From contig NZ_CABVHY010000029.1 in assembly GCF_902497875.1 (NCBI RefSeq), positions 1 through 64,000 of the forward strand: a stretch of DNA of 64,000 nt, written 5' to 3'. Position 1 is the stretch's first letter. Every line of letters starts with the position of its first letter. Position numbers and translations under genes: made by a program. Origin of the DNA: Pseudomonas fluorescens (GTDB lineage Bacteria; Pseudomonadota; Gammaproteobacteria; Pseudomonadales; Pseudomonadaceae). Below the pieces are notes generated by a model. That model was not told where the DNA came from and did not search any database. It worked only from the letters and a program-made list of their open reading frames with translations. This document shows positions 44,462 to 53,659 of this stretch, piece by piece.

Positions 44462-45075
44462 TCAGGACTCCTTACGCGAGCGCATCTGATCCTTGATCCG
44501 CTGGCGTTTTTCGTCTGCGGTTTCATGCGCCGGCGGCCCCGGCGGGGCCGGCGGCGGGCCGCTGGGGTTGGTCGCCCGCAGAAATTCCACCCGCGCCTCC
44601 CAGGCCATGAGGATCTGCGGCACCGGCGTCTCCCAGGCATCCCGGGGCGACCAATAGAGGCTGCCGGTGGCGATGCAGAACAGCTCATCCACATAGCTAC
44701 CGTTGCCGGGACGGCTTACTTTTTTCCTTTGGCCGCGCCCGTTTCAGCCGCCTTTTCCAGCTCTTCCTCGGTCTTGGCCGCCGGATTCAGCAGCGCCACG
44801 ACGAAGGTAATCAGCGGCACGGTCACTTCACCTACGCCCTGCTCGTAGATGGCTTCTTCGAGCGCCTCGACCTCTTTGGGCTTCAAGGTCAGGTTGGCGC
44901 CGGCGATGATCACCTTCGCCGCCGCGGTCAGGCTGAACTTCTGCAGCTCGGCCAAGGCCGGGTTGATACCGCCAAAAAAGCGCTCGATGCTGCGCACCGC
45001 CTTAAGGTTGAAATTCAGGGTGTGGATCTCGCTGCCAACTTCAACATCAACGGTGCCGTGGTCAGTCTTGGACAT
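44462..45075 (-). CDS. Tail assembly chaperone frameshift fusion (gpGT-like)
   Basis: A -1 shift at A-AAA-AAG (44725-44719) joins the 119-aa gpG-like protein to a downstream frame, giving about 204 aa. The added 85 residues begin VSRPGNGSYVDELFCIATG and end in a charged, Pro-rich tail (PPAPPGPPAHETADEKRQR). This is the standard arrangement of siphovirus tail chaperones. The downstream frame has no convincing start of its own, supporting the shift. Confidence 0.75.
44716..45075 (-). CDS. Tail assembly chaperone (gpG-like)
   Basis: A 119-aa protein starting MSKTDHGTVDVEVGSEIHTL. The FNLKAVRSIERFFGGINPAL block is typical of phage tail tube chaperones. It ends AAKGKK with the slippery heptamer directly before the TAA. 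AAGGA lies 10 bp before the ATG. It binds the tape measure during tail assembly together with the frameshift product. Confidence 0.8.
   Translation of the reverse strand: MSKTDHGTVDVEVGSEIHTLNFNLKAVRSIERFFGGINPALAELQKFSLTAAAKVIIAGANLTLKPKEVEALEEAIYEQGVGEVTVPLITFVVALLNPAAKTEEELEKAAETGAAKGKK
44719..44725 (-). other. Programmed -1 frameshift heptamer A-AAA-AAG
   Basis: The zero-frame codons read GGA AAA AAG TAA, giving the classic slippery A_AAA_AAG (as in dnaX) immediately before the stop. Slippage leads into the open frame ending at 44462. Confidence 0.8.
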
Positions 45076-45146
45076 GGTTCGGTATTCCTTGAAAAAAAAG
45101 AGTGGGATCAGGCGCAACGATGCGCTGCGCCTGTGGGGTGCGTGCC

Positions 45147-45629
45147 TTACGGAGTGACTGGCGCCAGCTCTTCGTAAATGGCGGAGTTGATCGCCAGATT
45201 GACCGACGCCTTGCGGATCGATTCAGCGGTGCCGATCTGCTTGCGGAAGCTCAACACCTGGACCAGGTAGAAGTCCGACGAGCCGTCGCCGTAATCCATC
45301 TGGACGGCGAAGTTCGAGTCGCTACGCACCGCCGCTTTCACGGCCGCCTGGCCCGCATCGCTCGGGTCTTCACCCAGGGTGACGCTCTGGCTGCCCGCAT
45401 CGAAGGTGCCTTTGACTTTGCGCTTGCGGCGGTTGGCCAGCGCGGTGAAATCGGCAGTGCTCGCCTCGTCGCCAATCTCGCCAGCGTCTTCAACTTCGCC
45501 GACCTCGATGTAGGTGAGCGCCTTCAAGGCCAGGATGGCAGCGGCAATACCGGCCACATCCTCGCCATAACTGACGTTGTGGGCCGGGCCGATCAGGAGT
45601 CTGACGCCGGCGGATGTTTTGATAGTCAT
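45147..45629 (-). CDS. Major tail (tube) protein
   Basis: A 160-aa protein. TIKTSAGVRLLIGPAHNVSY begins it, and residues 50-80 (TADFTALANRRKRKVKGTFD) fit tail-tube proteins of HK97/lambda-like phages. It lies between the tail terminator and chaperone genes, the usual place of the tube protein. Confidence 0.75.
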   Translation of the reverse strand: MTIKTSAGVRLLIGPAHNVSYGEDVAGIAAAILALKALTYIEVGEVEDAGEIGDEASTADFTALANRRKRKVKGTFDAGSQSVTLGEDPSDAGQAAVKAAVRSDSNFAVQMDYGDGSSDFYLVQVLSFRKQIGTAESIRKASVNLAINSAIYEELAPVTP

Positions 45630-45664
45630 GGTTGCCCTCCAGGGCGCGGGTGGTTTTCAAGCAA

Positions 45665-45688
45665 TAAAAAACCCGCTCAATGGCGGGT
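45665..45688 (-). terminator. Terminator hairpin before the tail tube gene
   Basis: ACCCGC (45671-45676) and GCGGGT (45683-45688) pair, followed by six T residues on the minus strand. Confidence 0.75.
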
Positions 45689-45708
45689 GCGGGTGGTGCG
45701 CGGCGGAA

Positions 45709-46095
45709 TCAGTGTTGGGTGATGATTCGAAGCGTGACGCTACCCATGTAGGTGACACCGTCCGGCTCGCGATTGGTGCCGGTGTGCAGAACACGGACTG
45801 AAACAGCTGTACCGGTGCTCAGCGGGAGCGGAATCTCGTCCAGGGCGGCAGCGATCTCGCTGTTGATGCGCTTCACTTCGGCCTGGCCTTTGTAATTGGA
45901 CCAGACGCTCAGATAGAACAGGCGGTTTTCGCGCTTCTTGCCGGACACCGGTGATGCGTTGTCCGAAACCTCGTAATCCAGCGTGACGTAGGGATAGGGC
46001 GTACCCGCGGGCACGGCATCAAACACCGGAACCGTCAGGCTCGCTGACAGCTTGTCGAACAGCGCCTTTTGTAGCGCCAAGCCTGGGTCACTCAT
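45709..46095 (-). CDS. Tail terminator / DUF3168 protein
   Basis: A 128-aa protein. LFDKLSASLTVPVFDAVPAG and PYPYVTLDYEVSDNAS match the DUF3168 tail-completion family, and the C-terminus ends in a beta strand (GSVTLRIITQH). It overlaps the preceding gene by 4 bp. Confidence 0.8.
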   Translation of the reverse strand: MSDPGLALQKALFDKLSASLTVPVFDAVPAGTPYPYVTLDYEVSDNASPVSGKKRENRLFYLSVWSNYKGQAEVKRINSEIAAALDEIPLPLSTGTAVSVRVLHTGTNREPDGVTYMGSVTLRIITQH

Positions 46096-46517
46096 TTGGC
46101 CTCCGCAGCCTTGCTCAGTGTTGAAGCGATCGCCCGGGTGATCAGGTCGACGATCTGGTCACGGTTCATGTCATACGACGGACGAAGCCACGGATGTGCC
46201 GGACGGGCCGGTATGGCTGTATCGCCCATGGTGTAACCCTTGGTCCCGTACTCGCTGAACCTGGTATAGAAGTAGCGGCGGTTATCCTTTTTCCCTCTGA
46301 TCCCGATCTCTGCATCAAGACCGCTCTTCGATACAAAAGCCGTCAGGGCTTCCGCCGAGTCTCCGGTGTCGCGAGGGATTAAGTACGTCTGGGTCTCAAG
46401 CACCAGATTGGCGGCCTGAACCATTGCGGGCCGTAGGTCGCTTTCGACCTGATTGCCGATTCGCCGCAGCAAGCCGCGCAACTTGAAATCCCCCTGGATC
46501 GAGGAACGCCTTGTCAT
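46092..46517 (-). CDS. HK97 gp10-like head-tail joining protein
   Basis: A 141-aa basic protein. It has IQGDFKLRGLLRRIGNQVES, PRDTGDSAEALTAFVS and FYTRFSEYGTKGY, the RFxExGT motif of gp10 proteins. GGGGG precedes the ATG at 46517. It lies between the head closure and DUF3168 genes as in HK97-like phages. Confidence 0.82.
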   Translation of the reverse strand: MTRRSSIQGDFKLRGLLRRIGNQVESDLRPAMVQAANLVLETQTYLIPRDTGDSAEALTAFVSKSGLDAEIGIRGKKDNRRYFYTRFSEYGTKGYTMGDTAIPARPAHPWLRPSYDMNRDQIVDLITRAIASTLSKAAEAK

Positions 46518-46525
46518 AAAGCCCC

Positions 46526-46846
46526 CTATGGATTGACCACGTTTGAGCACAACAACCGGAGCATGGAGCGCTCGTTATCTGGGAGCGCCGCCTCAATCAG
46601 GTAGGTCGTGCCGGAGTTGACCAAGCGCAAGCCGGCGATCAAATCGCCCGCGGGCCTTACTTGAATTTCGGCGGTGACCAAGGCTTTGAGCTGCTGAGCA
46701 ACTGGCGCGGTGCGGCCGGTTGGCGTGGCGATATCGGCCCAGATCTTTCGAAGCTCGACCCAGGTATCGGTCCCCCCGCCATATCCATCAGGCGTGAACT
46801 GGAATGCCTGAACCGCACACTGGTGTCGAAGTTTTCCAGCTCTCAT
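46526..46846 (-). CDS. Phage head closure protein
   Basis: A 106-aa beta-rich protein (RAGKLRHQCAVQAFQFTPDG, GGTDTWVELRKIWADIATPT) of the HK97 gp7/SPP1 gp16 head closure class. The ATG at 46846 overlaps the connector stop (TGATG), with GGGGG 5 bp upstream. Confidence 0.8.
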   Translation of the reverse strand: MRAGKLRHQCAVQAFQFTPDGYGGGTDTWVELRKIWADIATPTGRTAPVAQQLKALVTAEIQVRPAGDLIAGLRLVNSGTTYLIEAALPDNERSMLRLLCSNVVNP

Positions 46847-47187
46847 CAAACCCCCAATTGCACCCGGTACGGGCTCAGCAGTGCGCGAGAGCCCAGTGTC
46901 AGATCAGTCGCACTGACACCAACCACCACGTCTTCACGGTTGGCATACAGGCTGCCCAGAATCAGCAGACAGGCCGCGACAATCGATTTTTCGATGACCA
47001 TCGGTTCATCGCCTGCCGAGCCATCCAGTACAGCGGCGGCCAAGCCGTCAGCATCGGTGTAGAACTGCCGCTGAATGAACTGGGACGCCGAGTTCTCAGC
47101 AGCATCCAGCAACAGCTGGACATACTCACGATCAACCTCTTCTGCCCGGCAATGCCGCATGGCCACTTCGATATCGATTACCGACAT
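46846..47187 (-). CDS. Head-tail connector (HK97 gp6-like)
   Basis: A 113-aa helical protein. LLLDAAENSASQFIQRQFYT and VIEKSIVAACLLILGSLYAN with the following REDV match the gp6-like connector family, which forms a ring under the portal. Confidence 0.82.
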   Translation of the reverse strand: MSVIDIEVAMRHCRAEEVDREYVQLLLDAAENSASQFIQRQFYTDADGLAAAVLDGSAGDEPMVIEKSIVAACLLILGSLYANREDVVVGVSATDLTLGSRALLSPYRVQLGV

Positions 47188-47188
47188 G

Positions 47189-47458
47189 TCACGCGCCTTT
47201 TTGCTTGGCTAAGTCAGCCGATTTTTTGGCTTTGTCGATCTTTCCCGGTGCGATGTCGAGCGATCCGCTGGTCAGCACGTCACCGGCAGGGCCAGTCTCG
47301 TTTTCCAGAGTCACAACCGGCTCATCATCGGAGCTATCAGCTTCGGCGTAGCCCCTTGCGATCAGTTCACGACCGTGTTGCTCGATGGTTTCGAATGACC
47401 GACCTTCAGGCAACACCTGACCGCCCAGATACAGCGGCTTCAAGGTTTTCAGTTTCAT
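47189..47458 (-). CDS. Small phage protein after the capsid gene
   Basis: An 89-aa acidic protein starting MKLKTLKPLYLGGQVLPEGR. Small proteins like this commonly follow phage capsid genes; function is unknown. A hairpin at 47472-47492 (GGGCTGCC/GGCAGCCC) lies between it and the capsid gene. Confidence 0.6.
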   Translation of the reverse strand: MKLKTLKPLYLGGQVLPEGRSFETIEQHGRELIARGYAEADSSDDEPVVTLENETGPAGDVLTSGSLDIAPGKIDKAKKSADLAKQKGA

Positions 47459-47501
47459 GAATGCCTCCAGTGGGCTGCCATGACGGCAGCCCGATCAAGG
47501 G

Positions 47502-48713
47502 TTAAGGCGTTACCGGTGCGCTGAACGAACCGTAGATAAAGGCTTCCGGACGTTTCACCGCCAGGGCTGCACGCTCCTCGCAACGGATCGAGATGAGGTT
47601 CTTCTCGAAGTCATCCGCGTTTTCGGTGGAGATCACCACATTGGCGTCCTCACGGTCGAACAACTGGGCGCCAGTCTGGAATGCACCAGTCAGGAACTTG
47701 CCTAAGAAGCCGACAGCTTCAGTCGCAACGACCGGCAAGCCCCACAGCATCGGGCCAGCCAGGCCCAAAGGGTTGGCCAGGATGTAACGGCCCAAGGTGT
47801 CCTTGGTCAGTTCGATTTTCGCCCAGTCGATGAAGTGCAGGACGTGGCCGCTGGCCGGCAGGCGGGCCAGCTGCGCCTGGAGCATGGCCAGGCGGAGATC
47901 ATCGATACCGGACTGGTTTTCAACTTCAAACGCCGGATCGAACACCGAGGCCTGCGGGACGATGCCGTGCAAGTGCACGCCGGTACCATCACCGAACAGA
48001 ATTTCTTGCTCCTCGGCATATTTCAGGCCGTAGCGCATTTCCACATCGATGGTCGATTGCAGCTGGGCGAAGTCGTCGAGGATCTGCTTGGACGCCTTGA
48101 ACATGTGAGCAATGGTCGACACCGCTGTCAGCTTCGAGTCGAAGGTGATGCTGGAATACGGCTTCTGGGTACCTTCAGCTACGACGCGCGCGGCATTGGT
48201 GAACCCGGTCTGCTGAACCCAGAAGATCGCCGGGGAGCCGGTACGGCCCGGGGCAATCAGGTCGCGGATGAACAAACGCTGCTTCGGCGCGACATCGATG
48301 CCTGGCAAGCGCTGCGGCTCCACGACGCCTTGAGCGACGTCAGTCGACAGCAGCGCAGCACTCACCGGGATATTGACGCGCTTGCCGCCTTCAATGCTGG
48401 CTGCGAAGGCCTTGAGCGCTTCGCTCTTCACTACGGTGGCGCCCAGGCCGTCACGCGATTGCGCAGAAGCTTTCGATGGCAGGCGAGCAAATTCCTGCTC
48501 CATTTCGCCCAGCTGCGACTTGAGCTGCTTTTCAGCCTCGGTCAGCGAGTTGAATTTCAGCGCCAGCTCATCAACGGCGGCCTTGGTTTCGGCGGACAAG
48601 GTGCCCGCTTTTTTGGCTTCGCCCAGGGCGGCCTCAGCCTTCTGGCTGAACTCGCTGGTGGCTTTGGCCAGTTCGGCAGAAACGCTCTTCAGCAGTTCGG
48701 TTGTATCGGTCAT
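47502..48713 (-). CDS. Major capsid protein, HK97 family
   Basis: A 403-aa capsid protein. Residues 1-100 form the helical delta (scaffold) domain normally removed by the protease. The HK97 core follows with PAIFWVQQTGFTNAARVVAE, AHMFKASKQILDDFAQLQST, YAEEQEILFGDGTGVHLHGI and ANPLGLAGPMLWGLPVVATE. It lies directly downstream of the ClpP-like protease. Confidence 0.93.
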   Translation of the reverse strand: MTDTTELLKSVSAELAKATSEFSQKAEAALGEAKKAGTLSAETKAAVDELALKFNSLTEAEKQLKSQLGEMEQEFARLPSKASAQSRDGLGATVVKSEALKAFAASIEGGKRVNIPVSAALLSTDVAQGVVEPQRLPGIDVAPKQRLFIRDLIAPGRTGSPAIFWVQQTGFTNAARVVAEGTQKPYSSITFDSKLTAVSTIAHMFKASKQILDDFAQLQSTIDVEMRYGLKYAEEQEILFGDGTGVHLHGIVPQASVFDPAFEVENQSGIDDLRLAMLQAQLARLPASGHVLHFIDWAKIELTKDTLGRYILANPLGLAGPMLWGLPVVATEAVGFLGKFLTGAFQTGAQLFDREDANVVISTENADDFEKNLISIRCEERAALAVKRPEAFIYGSFSAPVTP

Positions 48714-48716
48714 GGG

Positions 48717-49601
48717 TCAAACTCCAGGTACAGTTGAGGCTGCCGCCTTGAACGAGGCAAGGGCCTTTTCGAGATCAGCAATGGCGTCGGCCGGAAGGGC
48801 CTTTGGTTCGGTAGCGCTCGGCGTACCAGAGCCGGCAGCGCTGGGCGTGCCGGTTTTGAGTTCTTGGATCATTGCCCGGCGCTCAGCGCGAGGCATGCCC
48901 TGCTTGGCCAGGATCACGTCCAGGCGGCGGGCCGCAATTTGCTGTGGCGTTGATGCCTTGGCACCTTCCTTGGCTTCGGCGCTATCCAGCAGACCATCGG
49001 CGAAACCCTGCTCGACGGCATCGGTGCCTCCGATCCAGCTTTCAGCATCCATCAGCTTTTGCATGGCTTCGACATTGTCGCCAGTGCGCGCGGCGTAGAT
49101 GTCAGCCATTGCCTTGTCGAACGGCTCAAGGCTGTCGGCCATCTCACGAAGACCTAGCCGATTTGCCGCGATGCCGACCCAGCAGTTGTGGATCATCAGG
49201 AACGCGCCGAGTCCCATTCGGATCTCATCGCCAGCCATGGCAATGACGGACGCGGCCGAGGCGGCAATACCCAGAATCTTGACGGTCACCTTGCCCTTGT
49301 ATTCGCGCAGGATGTTGTAGATCGCCAGGCCTTCAAACATGTCGCCGCCTGGCGAGTTGATGTTGACGGTGACATCTGCGCCGTTGAGGGATCGCAAAAT
49401 CCCACTGACCCGCTTGGCGGTCACCCCATCTCCAGTCCAGTAGTCGTAGCCGACGGCATCGAACATCGAGATGGTGTTCTCTTCTTCGGTCGCGGCGCGA
49501 ATGTCCGGGTTCCAGCGCTCGAGCGCCATCGGCAACAGGTCCGATGAAGCGTTCGCGCACGGGCGGCCCGCCGGAGCCGCCGGCAGTGTTCTGATCGTCA
49601 T
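48717..49601 (-). CDS. ClpP-like prohead protease
   Basis: A 294-aa serine protease of family S14. VNINSPGGDMFEGLAIYNIL and GIAASAASVIAMAGD (nucleophile Ser), then FLMIHNCWVG (His), are visible; the catalytic Asp follows about 50 residues later. It matures the capsid by removing the scaffold domain. It ends 3 bp before the capsid gene. The C-terminal 80 residues (Ala-rich, charged) may act as scaffold. Confidence 0.9.
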   Translation of the reverse strand: MTIRTLPAAPAGRPCANASSDLLPMALERWNPDIRAATEEENTISMFDAVGYDYWTGDGVTAKRVSGILRSLNGADVTVNINSPGGDMFEGLAIYNILREYKGKVTVKILGIAASAASVIAMAGDEIRMGLGAFLMIHNCWVGIAANRLGLREMADSLEPFDKAMADIYAARTGDNVEAMQKLMDAESWIGGTDAVEQGFADGLLDSAEAKEGAKASTPQQIAARRLDVILAKQGMPRAERRAMIQELKTGTPSAAGSGTPSATEPKALPADAIADLEKALASFKAAASTVPGV

Positions 49602-49603
49602 GG

Positions 49604-51034
49604 TTACTCCGTGGGCTCAGTGATGCTGAGCCGGGATATAGAGATAAGGGCGTGGGCCATGGTCGGCGCGTCTGGGTCGCCACCATCGAGCGCTGTACAA
49701 ATATCGCTCAGCAGCTCCCGCGTGGCCTGCCGGTCACCGTCCTTGTGCGCGGTGAGCGCCTTGGACATGAAGCGGTTGAACTTGGCGGAAATGTCCGCAC
49801 CCTGATCGAGGCTTTCCAGCGCCACCATGGCCGACTGAACAGTGAAGATGTCCCCGCCCGGGATCGGCGGCAGATTTTCCAGCCGGCGAACCTCGTTACG
49901 ACTCATCCAGCCATTCATCAGCGCGGTGTTGTACCAGGCGCCACGGCCAGCACTGTCGGCACGCAACAAGCCCTCAACGGAGAACTCGGCGAAGAATTCA
50001 TCGGCATCTGCATCGCCGATCAGGCAGCGCGTGATTTCCTGCTCGATGTTCACCAGCAAGGGCCGCAGGCTGTTGGTCAGGAAGTGCAGGTTTTGCGCCT
50101 CGACACTGGCCGCCCAGCTGCTCTGCTTGTCCATGTGCCCGACCATGAACGGCGGCACGCGGAACCAGCGGCAGATTTCCTCGACGTTGAACGCCCGGGT
50201 TTCCAGCATCTGTGCGGCTTCCGGGTTCATCGTGACGCTTTGGTACTTCAGACCGGCTTCGAGCACCATGGTCTTGCCGGCGTTCTTTGAGCTGCTGAAC
50301 GCCGCCAGGCTGGCCCGAAGTTGCTCGCGCTGTTTCGGGGTGAGCGTGCCAGAGCCCTGCGCAGCGCCGCCTTCAACAGTGAGAAAACCAGAAGCCTGCA
50401 GGCCGTTGGCAAACACCTTCGCCGCGGCTTCCTCGGCCGACATCGCAGCGCCGATCACGTCACGCCCAGTCGTCACGGGCAACATTCCGCAAACACCATC
50501 GAGACCGAAGCCGCGAATGTGCATCAGGTTTCTTTCGGGAATGTCCCGCTCTGTCCCGTTTTCGCTGTAGGTGTACTTCAGTCGGCCGTTGGCCAGGCGT
50601 TTGACCGTCATGCACTGAGGCATCAGCGGATCCAGTGCCACGATCCGCGAGCCGATGTATTTTTTCTCGATGAAGGCGTTGCCGCGAAGGCAGATACTCG
50701 CCACCACCATGAGCATGAACCGTTGTGGGGTCATCTCCGCATTGGGTGTGCGGCACAACACCCGAAAAAGCGGGTGATCCTTGGCTGACTCCCTCGATCC
50801 GTCGGGCATGCGGCGGTAAAGCTTCAGCGGCAGAGTCGAGACCGACTCGGACAACAGTCGGACGCAGGCCCAGACCGTCGAAAGCCGCACTGCGCCGTCG
50901 ACGGTGACGTTTTTCCCACTAGTGGAAGTACCAAACCATTCCTGCCAAAACGCTTCACTGGTGAGCCCAACGGGGACGCCGAGCCAGCTCTGGAGAGCGG
51001 AGCGAATCCGCCCCGGTTTCTTTTTGCTCGCCAT
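49604..51034 (-). CDS. Phage portal protein, HK97 family
   Basis: A 476-aa portal. RLSTVWACVRLLSESVSTLP, KDHPLFRVLCRTPNAEMTPQ and RVPPFMVGHMDKQSSWAASV are family blocks; EICRWFRVPP is characteristic. It forms the dodecameric DNA gate. Its ATG overlaps the terminase stop by one base. Confidence 0.93.
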   Translation of the reverse strand: MASKKKPGRIRSALQSWLGVPVGLTSEAFWQEWFGTSTSGKNVTVDGAVRLSTVWACVRLLSESVSTLPLKLYRRMPDGSRESAKDHPLFRVLCRTPNAEMTPQRFMLMVVASICLRGNAFIEKKYIGSRIVALDPLMPQCMTVKRLANGRLKYTYSENGTERDIPERNLMHIRGFGLDGVCGMLPVTTGRDVIGAAMSAEEAAAKVFANGLQASGFLTVEGGAAQGSGTLTPKQREQLRASLAAFSSSKNAGKTMVLEAGLKYQSVTMNPEAAQMLETRAFNVEEICRWFRVPPFMVGHMDKQSSWAASVEAQNLHFLTNSLRPLLVNIEQEITRCLIGDADADEFFAEFSVEGLLRADSAGRGAWYNTALMNGWMSRNEVRRLENLPPIPGGDIFTVQSAMVALESLDQGADISAKFNRFMSKALTAHKDGDRQATRELLSDICTALDGGDPDAPTMAHALISISRLSITEPTE

Positions 51035-52716
51035 CAGAGGCCCGCCATTATTGGGTTATCAAAGAAGTCGTCCACGTTGCCCCGCGCCATGGGGTTCAGC
51101 GACATAAGCGCCACGGCGTTGAAGAAGGCCATCAATGGGTCAATTTTCGCAGTGCCCGACGCCTGCTTGGTGATCAGGATCGAGTTACCGACCGGCACCA
51201 CCTTGGCGTTGCCGCAGCACCAGGACATCATCGGCTGGCCACCGTGGACGATGCCGCCCTCGGCCAACTTGCGCTCGGCGGTCTTGATCGAACCGCCCAA
51301 CTTCCAGCCCTGGGAAATGCCGATGACCATCTCTTTCGGGATTTCCGCCGCGATCAGCGCGTCGAGAATGCCGCCCACGCCGGCCGGGTCGACACCGATC
51401 ATGTCCAGCAGCCCGGACACGTAGATCAGCGAAACCAGCTCAGCGACTTCCTCAACATCCTTGCCGATGTAATCCACCAAGACCAAATCACCGTCCTTGG
51501 CGAAGTCGAGGAACCGGGGCGCCTCACTTTTGCGGCGCTCCAGCACAGTCGGGTGAGCCCAGGCCCGCGTCCAAACCAGCCATTCACGGGTTTTCGCGTC
51601 ACGCCCCACCACAGCCATGCCGAGCAGGTCATCGAGACCGCCGCCGTCGATTCCGACGTCAATCACTTCACACCGCTCGATCAGCTGCTCCAGCGTCAGC
51701 CGTTTGATTTTCGCCTGGGTGATCCAGAATTCAGCCCCGGCCCACCGGTTGGCCCGCAGGTTCATGCCGATTTCGACGTTCAGATGCTTGGCGAGAAACT
51801 TGCGTTGCGCGCCGGGCTCTTTCTGGGCCTCCTTGACCATCTGATCTTCAAGCCATTCACGGCTTACGGATCGCCCCATGTTCGGGTTGGTGACGTAGAA
51901 ATTTTCGGGCTTGAGGTAGTCCTCGGCCTCCACCATCGCCGCCGGGTATTCATAAAGAACGCCGAGCGACTTTTTGTCCTGGATCTTCCCGTCCCGCACG
52001 TCCCGGTAATAATCGACCTTCTCCTTGAAAACGCCGGCCGGGGGCTCGTCGCTCTGCGTGGAGAGGAAAATCACGAACCCCTCATCTCGCGAGATTTGGC
52101 CGCCGGTTGCTTCCATGAGCATGGCATCGGCATTGGGCCGCTTGCCGAACACCCAGAGTTCATCGACCAGGATCTTGCCGGACTTCTTACCCGACACCGT
52201 GTCGGAGTCAGCGGCGACGACCTTCAGTGCAGCCTTGGTGGTCAGGTGCGTGATCGTCCGGATGTGATCCTGGACGTGCAGCATCTTTTCCAAAACCGGA
52301 TTGGCGCGCACCATCGCAGCGGCGGGCTTGTAACTGTTCTGGGCGACCTCGATGGTCGGAGCCAGAATCAAAAGCTCTTCGTTATCGCGCCAGTTGCGTA
52401 CCAGGGCGGTGACCATGATCCCGGCGGCAATCGTTGATTTGGCGTTCTTCTTGCTGATGAGCAGGAAGTACTCCCGGATCATCTGCTTGCCGGTCTCGGC
52501 ATCGTAGGCACCGAAGATCGCGGCGACGAAATCAAAAACCCACTGCTCGCAGCACTCCCCGAAGGTGGGCTGACCAGGCACGTCGACGACACGCAACGAT
52601 TTGAACAGCTCGAGCGCGGCGTCAGCCTCGGATCGGAACAGCGGCGGAAACGGAATCAGGGACTGACGCGAAAGTATCCGGCGCTCCCAGTCTGGACAGG
52701 CTGTCGTCCACTCCAT
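51034..52716 (-). CDS. Terminase large subunit
   Basis: A 560-aa packaging motor (Terminase_1 type). The ATPase domain has LLISKKNAKSTIAAGIMVTA (Walker A-like), SGKILVDELWVFGKRP (Walker B with Glu) and the coupling segment FVIFLSTQSDEPPAG. The nuclease domain has VIDVGIDGGGLDDLLGMAVV and VDPAGVGGILDALI. It follows the small subunit gene with no gap. Confidence 0.93.
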   Translation of the reverse strand: MEWTTACPDWERRILSRQSLIPFPPLFRSEADAALELFKSLRVVDVPGQPTFGECCEQWVFDFVAAIFGAYDAETGKQMIREYFLLISKKNAKSTIAAGIMVTALVRNWRDNEELLILAPTIEVAQNSYKPAAAMVRANPVLEKMLHVQDHIRTITHLTTKAALKVVAADSDTVSGKKSGKILVDELWVFGKRPNADAMLMEATGGQISRDEGFVIFLSTQSDEPPAGVFKEKVDYYRDVRDGKIQDKKSLGVLYEYPAAMVEAEDYLKPENFYVTNPNMGRSVSREWLEDQMVKEAQKEPGAQRKFLAKHLNVEIGMNLRANRWAGAEFWITQAKIKRLTLEQLIERCEVIDVGIDGGGLDDLLGMAVVGRDAKTREWLVWTRAWAHPTVLERRKSEAPRFLDFAKDGDLVLVDYIGKDVEEVAELVSLIYVSGLLDMIGVDPAGVGGILDALIAAEIPKEMVIGISQGWKLGGSIKTAERKLAEGGIVHGGQPMMSWCCGNAKVVPVGNSILITKQASGTAKIDPLMAFFNAVALMSLNPMARGNVDDFFDNPIMAGL

Positions 52717-53193
52717 CTACTTCACCGACCGGAGCGGCGGCTTGCCCGTCCCGTACATCCCGGCGGCCGCCTTTTCCGCAGCCTCCAGCTTCTCTTCCTT
52801 TTTGCCGGTCTCGCCCTTGCGTTGGTGCAGATACGGCAGCAGCGCCTTGGCAGCGTCGATCTGTAGCTTTTCGTCAGCGGCTGAGTTCATTTTCGTGAGC
52901 AGGAACTGAACAGGGTCAGAGAATTTGAGCGCGCCGCCGCTGGAGGCATCCGAAACCTCCTCAGGCGCTATTTGCTGCTCGTTGGTCGCAGGCTTGGCGG
53001 CCGACTTGCCTTTAACATTTTTGTTAACGGTGCCGGTGGCCAGTGCGGCCAAAACATGCGGATCTTTCGCGAGCCTCGATCCGGCAGCAGATGCGCTGGA
53101 AGCGCTGTAGCCAGCGGCAATCGCTGCTTCTTTATTGGACGCACCTCCCCTCAAAGCGTCGGCGAATGCGCGCTTTTTAGGTGTTAAAGCCAT
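52717..53193 (-). CDS. Terminase small subunit
   Basis: A 158-aa DNA-recognition protein. ALTPKKRAFADALRGGASNK then EAAIAAGYSASSASAAGSRL is the typical helix-turn-helix of Terminase_2-like small subunits. The C-terminal part is helical and charged. GAGG lies 9 bp before the ATG at 53193. Confidence 0.85.
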   Translation of the reverse strand: MALTPKKRAFADALRGGASNKEAAIAAGYSASSASAAGSRLAKDPHVLAALATGTVNKNVKGKSAAKPATNEQQIAPEEVSDASSGGALKFSDPVQFLLTKMNSAADEKLQIDAAKALLPYLHQRKGETGKKEEKLEAAEKAAAGMYGTGKPPLRSVK

Positions 53194-53327
53194 TAACAAA
53201 AAACCTCAAAAAGGGAAAAAAACTACGCGTGCGGTCCCAGGTGGTCTAGAGCGCGAAGGCTCCAGACTTTCGAGGCGCCCCCTGCGATTCATTCTCACTT
53301 GGAGCTGATTTGGGCGGAATGCACGGC

Positions 53328-53657
53328 TCAGCCGCCCTGCTCTTCCCGCTGCTTCACGGAGGAGTGGCAGTTGGTGCACAGCGACTGCCAGTTGGTACGA
53401 TCCCAGAACAGCGTCATGTCGCCACGGTGCGGCTCAATGTGGTCGACCAATGTAGTGGCAGTGACGCGGCCAAGACCTTCGCACATCACGCAAAGGGGAT
53501 GAGCCAGGATGTAGGCCTTGCTCGCCTTCTGCCATGCGTAGGTGTACCCGCGCTGGTTTGACGTGCCCTTGTCGGTACGCCACGAACCTGGCTGCATGAT
53601 TGGCAGCTTGTTGCCCTGAGTGCTTACGCGATTACCCAGCGCTTTCAAGCGAGTCAT
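53328..53657 (-). CDS. HNH endonuclease (packaging-associated)
   Basis: A 109-aa HNH protein. CVMCEGLGRVTATTLVDHIE carries the first zinc Cys pair and DH, then FWDRTNWQSLCTNCHSSVKQ the Asn, second Cys pair and His. HNH proteins next to terminase genes assist cos cleavage in many siphophages. It lies 134 bp upstream of the small terminase gene; that gap may contain cos. Confidence 0.9.
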   Translation of the reverse strand: MTRLKALGNRVSTQGNKLPIMQPGSWRTDKGTSNQRGYTYAWQKASKAYILAHPLCVMCEGLGRVTATTLVDHIEPHRGDMTLFWDRTNWQSLCTNCHSSVKQREEQGG

Positions 53658-53659
53658 GG

